Both the position numbers and the translations under genes were made by a program. Under the pieces are notes generated by a model, which was not told the DNA's origin, ran no database searches, and saw nothing but the letters and a program-made list of their open reading frames with translations. Shown here piece after piece: positions 45,275 through 55,275 of a stretch of 64,000 bases of DNA; the first letter of the stretch is position 1, and every line of letters begins with the position of its first letter. Origin of the DNA: Roseiarcus sp963835885 (GTDB lineage Bacteria; Pseudomonadota; Alphaproteobacteria; Rhizobiales; Beijerinckiaceae); the NCBI GenBank assembly GCA_963835885.1, contig CAWIHF010000017.1, positions 558,001-622,000 on the forward strand, given 5' to 3'.

Positions 45275-46294
45275 TCACCTTATCGGCGGCGCGTATTGCA
45301 GGCCGCCCTTGGTCCACAGCGCGTTGAGGCCCCGCTTGATCTTGATCGGCGAGCCCATGCCGACGTTGCGTTCGAACAACTCGCCGTAATTGCCGATCGC
45401 CTTGATGATCCGATAGGCCCAGTCGTTGGTCAGCCCCATCGTTTTGCCGAAGTCCCCTTCGACCCCGAGCAGGCGGCGGATGTTGGGGTTCGGCGACTTC
45501 AGCATCTCGTCGACATTTGCCTGGGTCACCCCGAGCTCCTCGGCGGTGATCAGCGCGTAATGCGTCCATTGAACGATCTCGAACCACTGGATGTCGTCCT
45601 TGCGCACCGATGGACCAAGCGGCTCCTTGGAGATGATTTCCGGCAGGACGATATCGTCGTCCGGAACCGACATTTTCAGCCGCTCCGAATAGAGCCCCGA
45701 GGAATCGGTGGTGTAGGCGTCGCAGCGGCCCGAATCGTAGGCCTTGGTCGCTTCCTCGTCGGTGGCGAACACGACCGCCTCGAGCTTCATGTTGTTGGCG
45801 CGAAAATAATCGGCGAGGTTGAGTTCGGTCGTGGTGCCCTGCTGCACGCAGACCGAGGCGCCGTCGAGCTTGAGGGCCGAATCGACGCCGAGCTTCTTGC
45901 GCACCATAAAGCCCTGCCCGTCGTAGAAATTGATGCCGGTGAAGAACATGCCGTTGAGCTCGCGCGACAACGTCCAGGTCGTGTTGCGGATCAGGACGTC
46001 GATCTCGCCGGAAGCGAGGATCGTCGGACGGTCCTTGGCGTTGATGGGGATGTACTTGACTTTGTTCGGGTCGTTGAAGATCGCCGCCGCGATGGCGCGA
46101 CATTCGTCGACGTCGAGGCCTTTGTAGACGCCCTGGTTGTCCGGCAGCCCGAAGCCCGCCAGCCCCGGGTTCGCGCCGCAGATCAGCGTTCCGCGCGCCT
46201 TCACCTGGTCGAGCGTTCCCGCGCCCGCGGGAAGCGCCGCAAGGCAGCCGAGCGCGGCGGCAGCGAGAAAAGCAAAAGCAATCGTTGATCGCAT
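45275..46294 (-). CDS. Amino-acid ABC transporter substrate-binding protein (AapJ-like)
   Basis: 339 residues with a signal peptide (MRSTIAFAFLAAAALGCLAA, cleavage near AGA-GTL). VKARGTLICGANPGLAGFGL, KYIPINAKDRPTILASGEID and TTWTLSRELNGMFFTGINFY match periplasmic binding proteins for general L-amino acids (AapJ). No permease or ATPase genes (aapQ, M, P) follow on this strand; the next genes are HicB/HicA. It either works with a transporter encoded elsewhere or is an orphan receptor. Confidence 0.88.
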   Translation of the reverse strand: MRSTIAFAFLAAAALGCLAALPAGAGTLDQVKARGTLICGANPGLAGFGLPDNQGVYKGLDVDECRAIAAAIFNDPNKVKYIPINAKDRPTILASGEIDVLIRNTTWTLSRELNGMFFTGINFYDGQGFMVRKKLGVDSALKLDGASVCVQQGTTTELNLADYFRANNMKLEAVVFATDEEATKAYDSGRCDAYTTDSSGLYSERLKMSVPDDDIVLPEIISKEPLGPSVRKDDIQWFEIVQWTHYALITAEELGVTQANVDEMLKSPNPNIRRLLGVEGDFGKTMGLTNDWAYRIIKAIGNYGELFERNVGMGSPIKIKRGLNALWTKGGLQYAPPIR

Positions 46295-46410
46295 GAAACT
46301 CTCCTTCGTCGCCGCACTAAAATCTTCGGCGCTCGCAGAAAGAGCGCCGCTACCGGCCCGTCAAGGCCTTTCCGCGATATTTCGGAACAACTGGCGTCGC
46401 GACAAGCGTT

Positions 46411-46427
46411 GTTCCCGGATTGGGAAC
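46411..46427. promoter_or_regulatory. Inverted repeat before the HigB-type gene
   Basis: GTTCCC-GGATT-GGGAAC is perfect and ends 17 bases before the toxin start at 46444. Toxin-antitoxin operons are usually repressed at such a site by the antitoxin; this is inferred from position. Confidence 0.5.
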
Positions 46428-46443
46428 ATGTTACGGTTGCCTC

Positions 46444-46746
46444 ATGAGGGTCATTGCCCGAAGTACGCTCGTCGGCTTTTGGCGCAAGCATCCGGAGGCG
46501 AAGGTTTCGCTCGAGCGCTGGTTTCAATTCGTCAAGGCCGCACACTGGACGTCGACGGACGAAGTCCAGAGAGCGGCCCCAAAGGCCAAGGTGCTGAATC
46601 GCGAGCGCATCAGGTTCGAGATTGCGGGAGGGGACTACCGCTTGGTGGTCGCATTCGATTTTCGTCGCCAGGCGGCGTTCGTCAAATTCATCGGCACGCA
46701 TGCCGAGTATGACCGTATCGACGCTCTGGTTGTGTCGGAATTCTAA
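46444..46746 (+). CDS. higB: HigB-type toxin (mRNA interferase)
   Basis: 100 residues. MRVIARSTLVGFWRKHPEAK, WTSTDEVQRAAPKAKVLNRE, RIRFEIAGGDYRLVVAFDFR and FVKFIGTHAEYDRIDA match the HigB toxin family (the KFIGTH-Y-ID pattern is diagnostic). It cleaves mRNA at the ribosome. The toxin comes first, as usual for higBA, with the antitoxin 12 bases downstream. Confidence 0.88.
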   Translation: MRVIARSTLVGFWRKHPEAKVSLERWFQFVKAAHWTSTDEVQRAAPKAKVLNRERIRFEIAGGDYRLVVAFDFRRQAAFVKFIGTHAEYDRIDALVVSEF

Positions 46747-46758
46747 AGGGGTTGTCTA

Positions 46759-47142
46759 ATGGAAATTAGGCCTATTCACTCGGACGAAGATCACCGGGCC
46801 GCGCTTGCGGAGATCGACGCCTGCTGGGGCGCGCCCGAGGGCACGGAGGAAAGCGACAAGCTTGACGTGCTCCTGGCGCTGGTCGAAGCCTATGAAGTGA
46901 AGCGATGGCCGATCGCCGCGGACGAAAGCTTCGATCCGGTCGACGTGCTCAACTATGCGATCGAAGAGCTCGGACATACCCGGGCCGAGCTGGCCGATGT
47001 CCTGAACTCACGTTCGCGCGCATCGGAAATTCTGTCGCGCCGGCGAGCCCTCACGGTCGAAATGATTCACAAGATCGGCACAGCGTGGAATATTCCCGCT
47101 GATCTTCTCGTCCGTCCTTATAAGATCGAACGAGCCGCTTGA
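46759..47142 (+). CDS. higA: HigA-type antitoxin
   Basis: 127 residues. An N-terminal acidic region (IHSDEDHRAALAEIDACWGA) is followed by a C-terminal HTH (YAIEELGHTRAELADVLNSR and EILSRRRALTVEMIHKIGTA) that binds DNA. Neutralises the HigB toxin upstream and likely represses the operon at the inverted repeat 46411-46427. Confidence 0.87.
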   Translation: MEIRPIHSDEDHRAALAEIDACWGAPEGTEESDKLDVLLALVEAYEVKRWPIAADESFDPVDVLNYAIEELGHTRAELADVLNSRSRASEILSRRRALTVEMIHKIGTAWNIPADLLVRPYKIERAA

Positions 47143-47173
47143 CCGCGGCGCTCCCGGGAATTCGCCGACGCCG

Positions 47174-48361
47174 ATGGCCAAGCTGACCGACCAAACCCGC
47201 GCGTCTTTGAAGAGCCGCTCGCGTCTCGTGCATCTCGGGCGTGACAGCGCGCAATCGCAAGGCTTCGTCAACCTGCCGCCGTTTCGCGGCTCGACGGTGC
47301 TCTATCCCGATGTCGCCACGCTCACGAGCCGAAGCCAGCGCTACACCTACGGCACGCACGGCACCCCGACGACCGAAGCCCTATGCACGGCCTGGACCGA
47401 CATTTCGGGCGCCGCCGGGACGGTGCTCGTCCCCACCGGCCTCGCGGCGATCGTGGCTGCGCTGATGACGGCGCTTAGCGCCGGCGACCATCTTCTCATG
47501 ACCAACTCGGCCTACCGCCCCGCCCGCGCCTTCGCCGACGCGACGCTGAAGCGGATGGGGATCGAGACGACCTATTACGCCCCCGAGATCGGCTCGGGGA
47601 TCGCTGCGCTCATGCGGCCGAACACCAGGGCGGTGCTGACCGAGTCGCCCGGCTCGCAGACCTTCGAGATCCAGGACGTGCCGGCGATCGCCGAGGTCGC
47701 GCACGCGCATGGCGCCTGCGTCCTGATGGACAACACCTGGGCGACCCCGCTCTTCTTCAGCCCGCACGCGCACGGCGTCGACATGGCGATCGAGGCCGGC
47801 ACGAAATATCTCTCCGGCCACTCGGACCTCCTGCTCGGACTCGTCTCGGCCAACGAGGCGTGGTTCGGCAAGCTCCACCGGACGACCGACCTCATGGCGA
47901 TCCCCGCCGGTCCCGAAGACGTCTTTCTGGCGCTGCGCGGATTGCGCAGCATGGAGTTGAGGCTCAGCGAAGCCGAACGGCAGGCGCTGGCGCTGGCGCG
48001 CTGGCTCGCCACGCGGCCCGAGGTCCTCAACGTCATCCACCCTGCCCTGCCCGAGCACCCCGGCCACGCGATCTGGAAGCGCGACTTCGCCGGCTCGTCG
48101 GGCCTCTTCAGCATCATCCTGAAGCCCGTGTCGGAGGCCGCGGTCGCGGCGTTCCTGGACGGGCTCGAACTGTTCGGCCTCGGCTATTCGTGGGGCGGCT
48201 ACGAGAGCCTCGCCGTGCCGTTCGACTGTGCCTCCTACCGCACGGCGACCCGGTGGGCGCCCGGCGGACCGGCGATCCGCTTCAGCGTCGGCCTCGAGGA
48301 CATCGACGACCTGAAGGCCGATCTCGACCGCGGTTTCGCCCGCCTGCGGGCGACCGTCTAG
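47174..48361 (+). CDS. metC: Cystathionine beta-lyase (PLP-dependent)
   Basis: 395 residues. Converts cystathionine to homocysteine in methionine synthesis, or acts as a related C-S lyase. LVHLGRDSAQSQGFVNLPPF and YTYGTHGTPTTEAL are typical of the family. The PLP Lys lies in AIEAGTKYLSGHSDLLLG, preceded by VLMDNTWATPLFFSP. WGGYESLAVPFDCASYRTAT and IRFSVGLEDIDDLKADL complete the C-terminal fold. Starts 31 bases after the antitoxin gene; intact. Confidence 0.9.
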   Translation: MAKLTDQTRASLKSRSRLVHLGRDSAQSQGFVNLPPFRGSTVLYPDVATLTSRSQRYTYGTHGTPTTEALCTAWTDISGAAGTVLVPTGLAAIVAALMTALSAGDHLLMTNSAYRPARAFADATLKRMGIETTYYAPEIGSGIAALMRPNTRAVLTESPGSQTFEIQDVPAIAEVAHAHGACVLMDNTWATPLFFSPHAHGVDMAIEAGTKYLSGHSDLLLGLVSANEAWFGKLHRTTDLMAIPAGPEDVFLALRGLRSMELRLSEAERQALALARWLATRPEVLNVIHPALPEHPGHAIWKRDFAGSSGLFSIILKPVSEAAVAAFLDGLELFGLGYSWGGYESLAVPFDCASYRTATRWAPGGPAIRFSVGLEDIDDLKADLDRGFARLRATV

Positions 48362-48403
48362 CTTCTTCGATCCGCGACAGGCCGCAGCGGCCCCGTTCCC
48401 TGG

Positions 48404-48597
48404 TAACAGCGAAAAATACAGCGAAAAACCTCATTTTTCGGCCGTCGTGGCGAAAACCGTTCCAAAAAAGCGCGTGATCTCAGTGGTTTCGACGAAAATT
48501 CCCCACGTGGCTACGCGGCGGAACAGCGAATTTTTTCGCGAGAACAGCGGAATAATTCGGCGAAAACCACGAGAACAGCGAATTTTCCCGCGATCGA
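48404..48597. repeat. Intergenic cluster of AACAGCGAA repeats
   Basis: Copies of AACAGCGAA or close variants at 48405, 48417, 48522 (GAACAGCGAATTTTTTCGCG), 48542 and 48573, with CGAAAA half-copies between them. Spacing is irregular; total about 190 bases with no gene. The same family appears, as AACAGGCGA, at 12983-13160. Unit length and arrangement rule out CRISPR. Confidence 0.55.
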
Positions 48598-48778
48598 ATG
48601 GACCGCCGCGGGACGCCAGTCGGAGGACCGAATGAAGCGGACTCTCCCCGGTTCACCGCCTCAAATACGGACCGCGGGCGGATCCGGATGGATCGACGCG
48701 CCAGTCGGTGCGTCGCGCCTCGACTGGGCGTACCGCATCGCCTATTTCGGAAGTGACCCCGAGAACCCCGACGAGCCC

Positions 48779-49744
48779 ATGCGCAACCTCCTCATCGACA
48801 CCGACACCGCCTCCGACGATGCGGTCGCGATCATCATGGCCCTCTCCGCGCCCGACGTTCGTGTGTTGGCGCTGACGACCGTGGCCGGCAATGTCAGCCT
48901 CGAGCAGGCGACGCGGAACGCGCTCTTCACCGCAGAGATCTGCGGCTCCGATGTGCCGGTCTATAAGGGCGCGCGAGCGCCGCTGACCCGGGCGCTGCAC
49001 GACGCGCACTGGTTTCATGGGGAAGACGGGCTCGGCGACCACGGCTATCCGGCGCCGAAACGCGGGTCCGAACGCGAAGATGCGGTCGAGGCGATTCTCC
49101 GCCTCGCCGAGGAAAGCCCCGGCCTCACCCTGGTGACGCTCGGGCCCCTGACCAATATCGCGCTGGCGCTCGCCCGCGATCCGAAGCTCGCTGGAAGGAT
49201 CGGCCGCTGTGTCGTCATGGGCGGCGCGCCCTGCTGCGAGGGCAATGTGACGCCGGCCGCCGAATACAATATCTGGGTCGATCCGGAAGCCGCCCGCGCC
49301 GTCTTTCGCTCGACGCTGCCGATCGAAATGGTCGGCTGGCACGTTTCGCGCGGGGCGTCCGTGTTGAGCGACGCCGAGGTCGCGGCGATCGAGGCGCTCG
49401 GCACGCCAAAGGCGCGCTTCGCAATTCAATCGAACAGCCGCGCCCGCGACGCCTATCATCTGCAGACAGGAGAGGTCGGCCTGTCGCTCGCCGACCCCAC
49501 CGCGATGGCGGTCGCGCTCGACCGCTCGGTCGGCCTCACCTGGTCGCGCCACCGGGTGGCGATCGAAACGCAAAGCGATCTCACCCGCGGCATGACGGTC
49601 GTCGACCGTCTCGGCGTCAACTCCGACGCCGTCAACGGCCACACATGGGGCGCAGCCGCCGGCGAAAGCGCCGGAGCGGATGTCCTTTGGACCTTCAACT
49701 CGGCCAAATTCAAGTCTATGCTGAAGGCGGCGCTGGTCCTGTAG
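48779..49744 (+). CDS. Nucleoside hydrolase (IunH-like)
   Basis: 321 residues. Cleaves purine or pyrimidine nucleosides to base and ribose. The calcium-binding signature is LLIDTDTASDDAVAIIMALS at the start. Also seen are VLALTTVAGNVSLEQATRNA, the site region ALHDAHWFHGEDGLGDHGYP, and AEYNIWVDPEAARAVFRS with NGHTWGA near the end. I start at ATG 48779; reading back to 48632 adds 49 residues unlike the family. Confidence 0.9.
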   Translation: MRNLLIDTDTASDDAVAIIMALSAPDVRVLALTTVAGNVSLEQATRNALFTAEICGSDVPVYKGARAPLTRALHDAHWFHGEDGLGDHGYPAPKRGSEREDAVEAILRLAEESPGLTLVTLGPLTNIALALARDPKLAGRIGRCVVMGGAPCCEGNVTPAAEYNIWVDPEAARAVFRSTLPIEMVGWHVSRGASVLSDAEVAAIEALGTPKARFAIQSNSRARDAYHLQTGEVGLSLADPTAMAVALDRSVGLTWSRHRVAIETQSDLTRGMTVVDRLGVNSDAVNGHTWGAAAGESAGADVLWTFNSAKFKSMLKAALVL

Positions 49745-49906
49745 GTCGCAGTTTTCCCTCTCGCCCCGCCATAGCTCGTCGACGGACGGGCGTCCTTCCG
49801 GACGCCCTATGGAGGAGAGGGGCGGGGTGAGGGGCAGGGCCAGCTGACAGAGGTTTGCATCGCCCCTCATCCGGCCCCATAACCCGTCGAAAGACGCCCC
49901 TCACCC

Positions 49907-49945
49907 GGCCCTTCGGGCCACCTTCTCCCGCTTGCGGGGAGAAGG
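49907..49945. repeat. Palindromic intergenic element (REP-like)
   Basis: GGCCCTTCGGGCC followed by CTTCTCCCGC/GCGGGGAGAAG, 20 bases before the YyaL-type start codon. Same general type as the hairpins at 17303-17345. Confidence 0.55.
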
Positions 49946-49966
49946 GTCTGCTACGGGGAGACCCTC

Positions 49967-51988
<2,022 letters not shown>

Positions 51989-52320
51989 AGCGACTGAAAA
52001 CCGCGTGCCTTCCAGGCCCTCGTCGGCCGATCCTCTTCGGGAAGGAAAAGAACGCCTTGAGCAACTGCGCCAGGCAGAATCTGTGTTGAACGAGCAAAGA
52101 GCCATTTTGGAGCAGGGCGGGAGGAACCCGCGATTTTCAAAGCCGAGTCCGAACAATGGCAGGAAAGCGAAAGCGGCAAAAAGGCATTAGAAAGGCTCGC
52201 CACCAGCTCAGGATCATGGGCCGGAGCGGAGCGCCTGGCGTGATCCTTCGGCCCCTTTGAAGGGTGTTGCAAAAGCCTTCCCTTTCGCTACAGGTGCAAA
52301 ATAAAGAAGGCTGTGATGCG
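51989..52320. other. Gene-free stretch
   Basis: No reading frame, RNA gene or repeat here is convincing. One weak GC-rich inverted repeat lies around 52218-52255 (GGGCCG ... CGGCCC). Composition falls toward AT at the right end, where the AT-rich gene begins. Confidence 0.4.
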
Positions 52321-53092
52321 TCAAGGGTTCGCCAAGGCTGGTAAATTCAACTGTGGCCAAAACTCCATCGGCCCCGAATGCATCAACCGCACATTTTTTA
52401 CCGTATTATCCGCCAACGTGAGTGTCACAGAATCCGGGATAGACACAAATACCAACTTGTCACTAACATTGAATATATAAAATATAAACGCATTTCCTAT
52501 ACCAGTGTCGATCTTTTGAATATTGAAAGGCCACTCGCGCAATAGCGTTATTTGCCCTTCATGCATTTCGTTAGGCTGCTTTTGATCGCGAATACATTCT
52601 CTGAATTCCTCCTGCAATGCGATCTCTAGATTAAATACCGGTGATTCTATGTAATTGGTTATCTTGCATTCGTATCCTTGCAAAGGCAGTAAATTTTCTT
52701 TTGGCTTTGGCCAAACGAATTCACTACCTTTTGTAATATACATGTCGAAAAGCCCTCTACCACCATTTGCTACAGGCGTTGGAAATAACTGCAATACCTT
52801 GATGGTTTCTCCCGGTGCCAAAGGTGTTGTGATCAACATTTTCGAACTCGCATTGCGCATCGATGAGGTCTTGAGAGGATTTCTGACCGCCGTCGCCACC
52901 TATTGTAATGTTACCTTTGTTATCGACAATATTTGGGCTTAGAGGCCCCTCGGAATGCTGAGTGATGGTAGGTGTCGATGTATGTCGAAATAATAATTGC
53001 CATGCAGGAATAAGAACTGTCCCGATGGCCACGAGTATTATCGTGATCTTAGTGTGAAGCGCAGTTTGCTTCCATTGTTGACGGATTGTCAT
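52321..53092 (-). CDS. AT-rich membrane protein of unknown function, one frameshift
   Basis: Not recognised. From the ATG at 53092, overlapping the recombinase stop as ATGA, a single membrane segment (TKITIILVAIGTVLIPAWQL) is followed by a soluble region. Near 52858 the frame shifts +1 and continues as SSKMLITTPLAPGETIKVLQ, VFNLEIALQEEFRECIRDQK, LVFVSIPDSVTLTLADN and MEFWPQLNLPALANP. The joined protein is about 256 residues. Base composition is far more AT-rich than its neighbours, marking it as recently acquired. Position behind the recombinase in one transcript suggests it is cargo of a mobile element; an envelope role is possible. Confidence 0.5.
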
Positions 53093-53643
53093 GAACGGCA
53101 ATCTAAATTCAACGCCCGCCGCAGCGTTGCAGGATCGACACCGATCATGCGGGCGGTGACGGCGCGGCCCTTCCCCTCTTCAATCAGCCGCCGCGCCATA
53201 TCCAGCCTTTCAGGCGTCATGGTGGAGGGCCTGCCGACGTGTTTTCCGGCCCGCCGAGCGGCCTGCATCCCGGCCCTCGTCCGTTCTCGCAGCCGGTCCC
53301 GTTCGTCTTCCGCCACCGCCGCCAGCAGCGCCAGAACGCCACGCCCGAGCGCGGTTTTCGTGTCGAAACTCTCTGTCAGGGACCGGAAGCCGATTCCGCG
53401 CCGGTCGAGATCGAGCACGATCTTGACCGTTTCCAGCATCGAGCGCCCGAGCCGGTCCAGCTTCCACACCACCAGCACCCCGCCCGGTTCGAGCGCCTCT
53501 AGAGCCTGATCCAGCCCGGCCCGTTCGAACCCTGCCCCGGATACCCGATCCTCAAATACCTGGAGGCACCCGGCCCCCTGCAAGGCGTCGAGTTGATATT
53601 GCGGGTTCTGATCTTCCCGCGACACGCGGGCATAGCCAATCAT
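53089..53643 (-). CDS. Serine recombinase (resolvase/invertase family)
   Basis: Site-specific recombinase, 184 residues from ATG 53643 (an in-frame start at 53679 is possible). IGYARVSREDQNPQYQLDAL carries the catalytic Ser (in RVS), VLVVWKLDRLGRS is the diagnostic DRLGRS, and AEDERDRLRERTRAGMQAAR is the long E helix. The C-terminal HTH is RLDMARRLIEEGKGRAVTAR and DPATLRRALNL. It controls inversion or resolution of nearby DNA. A partial copy lies at 55161-55272, so the locus is flanked by recombinase sequence. GC content is that of the chromosome, in contrast to its coupled neighbour. Confidence 0.9.
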   Translation of the reverse strand: MIGYARVSREDQNPQYQLDALQGAGCLQVFEDRVSGAGFERAGLDQALEALEPGGVLVVWKLDRLGRSMLETVKIVLDLDRRGIGFRSLTESFDTKTALGRGVLALLAAVAEDERDRLRERTRAGMQAARRAGKHVGRPSTMTPERLDMARRLIEEGKGRAVTARMIGVDPATLRRALNLDCRS

Positions 53644-53699
53644 GCCGGGAATTATGCGCGTACCCATTTTCGCGATCAAGCCCCTATGATTTCAAAGGC

Positions 53700-54068
53700 T
53701 TGCCGGGGCGGAATCAACCGCGCAAAAGGGTTCCCTTTAGCTACGCCGCCGGGTTCGATTATCACAGGCTTGGCAAGTGTACGGCGAAACCGGATACGGA
53801 CCGGCATGGAGGGCTGAAACGCTTCATCGAGGATGACGACGAAAGGGGCATCCGGCGCGATCTGGTCAACCGGGTCCGCCGCGTCCTTACCGCCATGCGG
53901 AGCGTCGAAACCATCGAAGGGCTGGAAGGTCCGCCCGGCTGGCGCATCCACCAGCTTACCGGCGACCGGGCGGGAACATGGAGCATTTCGGTTTCCGGCA
54001 ACTGGCGCATCACCTTTGAACTCGCCAGTGACAAAATCACCAATCTTGATTTGGAGGACTACCACTGA
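53700..54068 (+). CDS. HigB-like toxin (RelE/ParE superfamily), start uncertain
   Basis: The conserved part is HGGLKRFIEDDDERGIRRD, RRVLTAMRSVETIEGL, GWRIHQLTGDRAGTWSISVS and GNWRITFELASDKITNLDLE followed by DYH, the HigB-1/killer-protein family. It is about 90 residues if translation begins near 53795. No ATG or GTG is in frame just before it; the reading is open back to a TTG at 53700, so the start may be altered. The antitoxin follows 30 bases downstream. Confidence 0.78.
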   Translation: MPGRNQPRKRVPFSYAAGFDYHRLGKCTAKPDTDRHGGLKRFIEDDDERGIRRDLVNRVRRVLTAMRSVETIEGLEGPPGWRIHQLTGDRAGTWSISVSGNWRITFELASDKITNLDLEDYH

Positions 54069-54098
54069 TGAGCGAGCGAAGACCTTGCAAAAGTCGGC

Positions 54099-54386
54099 AT
54101 GAAGCCGTCGCATCCGGGCGAGTTTATCCGCGAGGAAATCCTTGCCGAACTTGGCCTGCCCGTTGCCCGCGCCGCCGAGATTCTCGGCGTCAGGCGGGCG
54201 ACCCTGTCCGACCTCGTGAACGGCCACGCCGCCCTGTCCCCGGAAATGGCCTTGCGGGTCGAGAAGGCTTTCGGGGACAAAATGGGCATGCTCTTGCGGA
54301 TGCAGGCATGGTTTGACACCTACACCATGCGCCAGCAGGCCGGGGAAATCGACGTGAAGCCGTTCAGCCCGCAGCGACCGCGATAA
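54099..54386 (+). CDS. HigA-like antitoxin (XRE-type HTH)
   Basis: 95 residues. MKPSHPGEFIREEILAELGL is the family hallmark start. The HTH is VARAAEILGVRRATLSDLVN, and RVEKAFGDKMGMLLRMQAWF follows. Neutralises and co-regulates the toxin upstream. It ends in VKPFSPQRPR. Confidence 0.9.
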   Translation: MKPSHPGEFIREEILAELGLPVARAAEILGVRRATLSDLVNGHAALSPEMALRVEKAFGDKMGMLLRMQAWFDTYTMRQQAGEIDVKPFSPQRPR

Positions 54387-54534
54387 ATTCAAAACCCTGA
54401 CCGAGCAGCCGGACCGCGACGAGGGCGAAAGGGCGCACCTTGAAGCCGCCCGAGACGAAACCGTTCAACTGCTACGCAACGCCACCGGCGAGGGACCGCA
54501 CCGGCATTGCGTCGAACCGCGCAGAGGGTTGTCC
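54387..54534 (+). other. Coding-like fragment between the two toxin-antitoxin pairs
   Basis: One frame reads KFKTLTEQPDRDEGERAHLE and AARDETVQLLRNATGEGPHR to a TAA just before 54541. It has no start codon, its composition is protein-like, and I recognise no family. Possibly the end of a broken gene. Confidence 0.25.
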
Positions 54535-54575
54535 GGATAAGAATATTTGTGATTTTATCCTATTTCTGGTAGCCT
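54535..54575 (+). promoter_or_regulatory. Promoter/operator region of parDE
   Basis: GGATAA (54535) and TTATCC (54555) form an inverted repeat with a 14-base centre. TTGTGA (54547) and TAGCCT (54570) are 17 bases apart, a plausible promoter, with the right arm lying between them. Antitoxins such as ParD usually bind such a site. Confidence 0.38.
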
Positions 54576-54600
54576 GAAAGAAGACAGAGGAGGCGCCAGC

Positions 54601-54867
54601 ATGGCGACAATGACAGTATCCCTGCCCGATCCGATGAAAGACTGGATCGAGGCCCAAATCAAGCACGGCGAGTACGCCAGTGTCAGCGATTATGTGCGCG
54701 ATCTTGTCCGCCGCGACCGCGAACGGCGCGAACAGGAATTTACTCTGGACGACTTGCGGCAGAAGCTGGCAGCGTCGAAAGAAAGCGGCATCAGCACCCG
54801 CACCGTCGATGAAATCTTTGCCCAGGCGCAGGAAATCGCAAAGGGGCGGGGCGTAAAGCATGGGTGA
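54601..54867 (+). CDS. parD: ParD-family antitoxin
   Basis: 88 residues. The ribbon-helix-helix start MATMTVSLPDPMKDWIEAQI, GEYASVSDYVRDLVRRDRER and the C-terminal toxin-binding part (IFAQAQEIAKG) are standard for ParD. GGAGGCG precedes the ATG. It overlaps parE by 8 bases. Confidence 0.9.
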   Translation: MATMTVSLPDPMKDWIEAQIKHGEYASVSDYVRDLVRRDRERREQEFTLDDLRQKLAASKESGISTRTVDEIFAQAQEIAKGRGVKHG

Positions 54868-55159
54868 ATATCGGCTTACACAAAACGCCGATGACGACCT
54901 TTTGAACATGTTCATTTACGGGTTTGAGACATTCGGGCTGGCGCAGGCGGAAGAGTACCGCGAGGGCATGATTCGATGCTTTGAACTGCTTGCTGATACG
55001 CCGCGGCTTGGCCGCAAGGCCGATCAATTTTCACCTGGAGCGCGGAGGCACGAACACGCCCGGCATGTGATTTTCTATGAAGAGCAGCCGTACGGCGTGC
55101 TGATTATAGGCATCGTTCACGAGCGCAGTATCCGCAAATTGCGCGATGCGCCGGGCTGA
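54860..55159 (+). CDS. parE: ParE-family toxin
   Basis: 99 residues. YRLTQNADDDLLNMFIYGFE, EYREGMIRCFELLADTPRLG and the conserved end RRHEHARHVIFYEEQPYGVL then IGIVHERS match ParE gyrase-targeting toxins. The overlap with parD gives coupled synthesis. Intact. Confidence 0.9.
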   Translation: MGEYRLTQNADDDLLNMFIYGFETFGLAQAEEYREGMIRCFELLADTPRLGRKADQFSPGARRHEHARHVIFYEEQPYGVLIIGIVHERSIRKLRDAPG

Positions 55160-55160
55160 T

Positions 55161-55272
55161 TTTGCCGGTCCGGCTCCCACACCACCAGAACGCCGCATGG
55201 TTCGAGCGCGGCAAGCGCCCGATCCAGACCCGGCCCAGTCGAACTCAGAGCCGGATTGCCGATCCTCAGAAA
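55161..55272 (-). pseudogene. Serine recombinase remnant
   Basis: Reads PGLDRALAALEPCGVLVVWE on the minus strand and matches AGLDQALEALEPGGVLVVWK of the recombinase at 53089-53643 in about 110 bases (plus-strand GGCTCCCACACCACCAGAAC). It lacks start, catalytic Ser and C-terminus. It directly abuts the antiporter stop. Confidence 0.7.
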
Positions 55273-55275
55273 CCG

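Noticed and set aside
48404..48597. Possible CRISPR array
   Set aside because: Units are only about 9 bases, spacing is irregular, and no cas genes occur in the window.
51989..52320. A small RNA or tRNA between the YyaL-type gene and the AT-rich gene
   Set aside because: No cloverleaf, no strong promoter or terminator; only a weak GC-rich inverted repeat.
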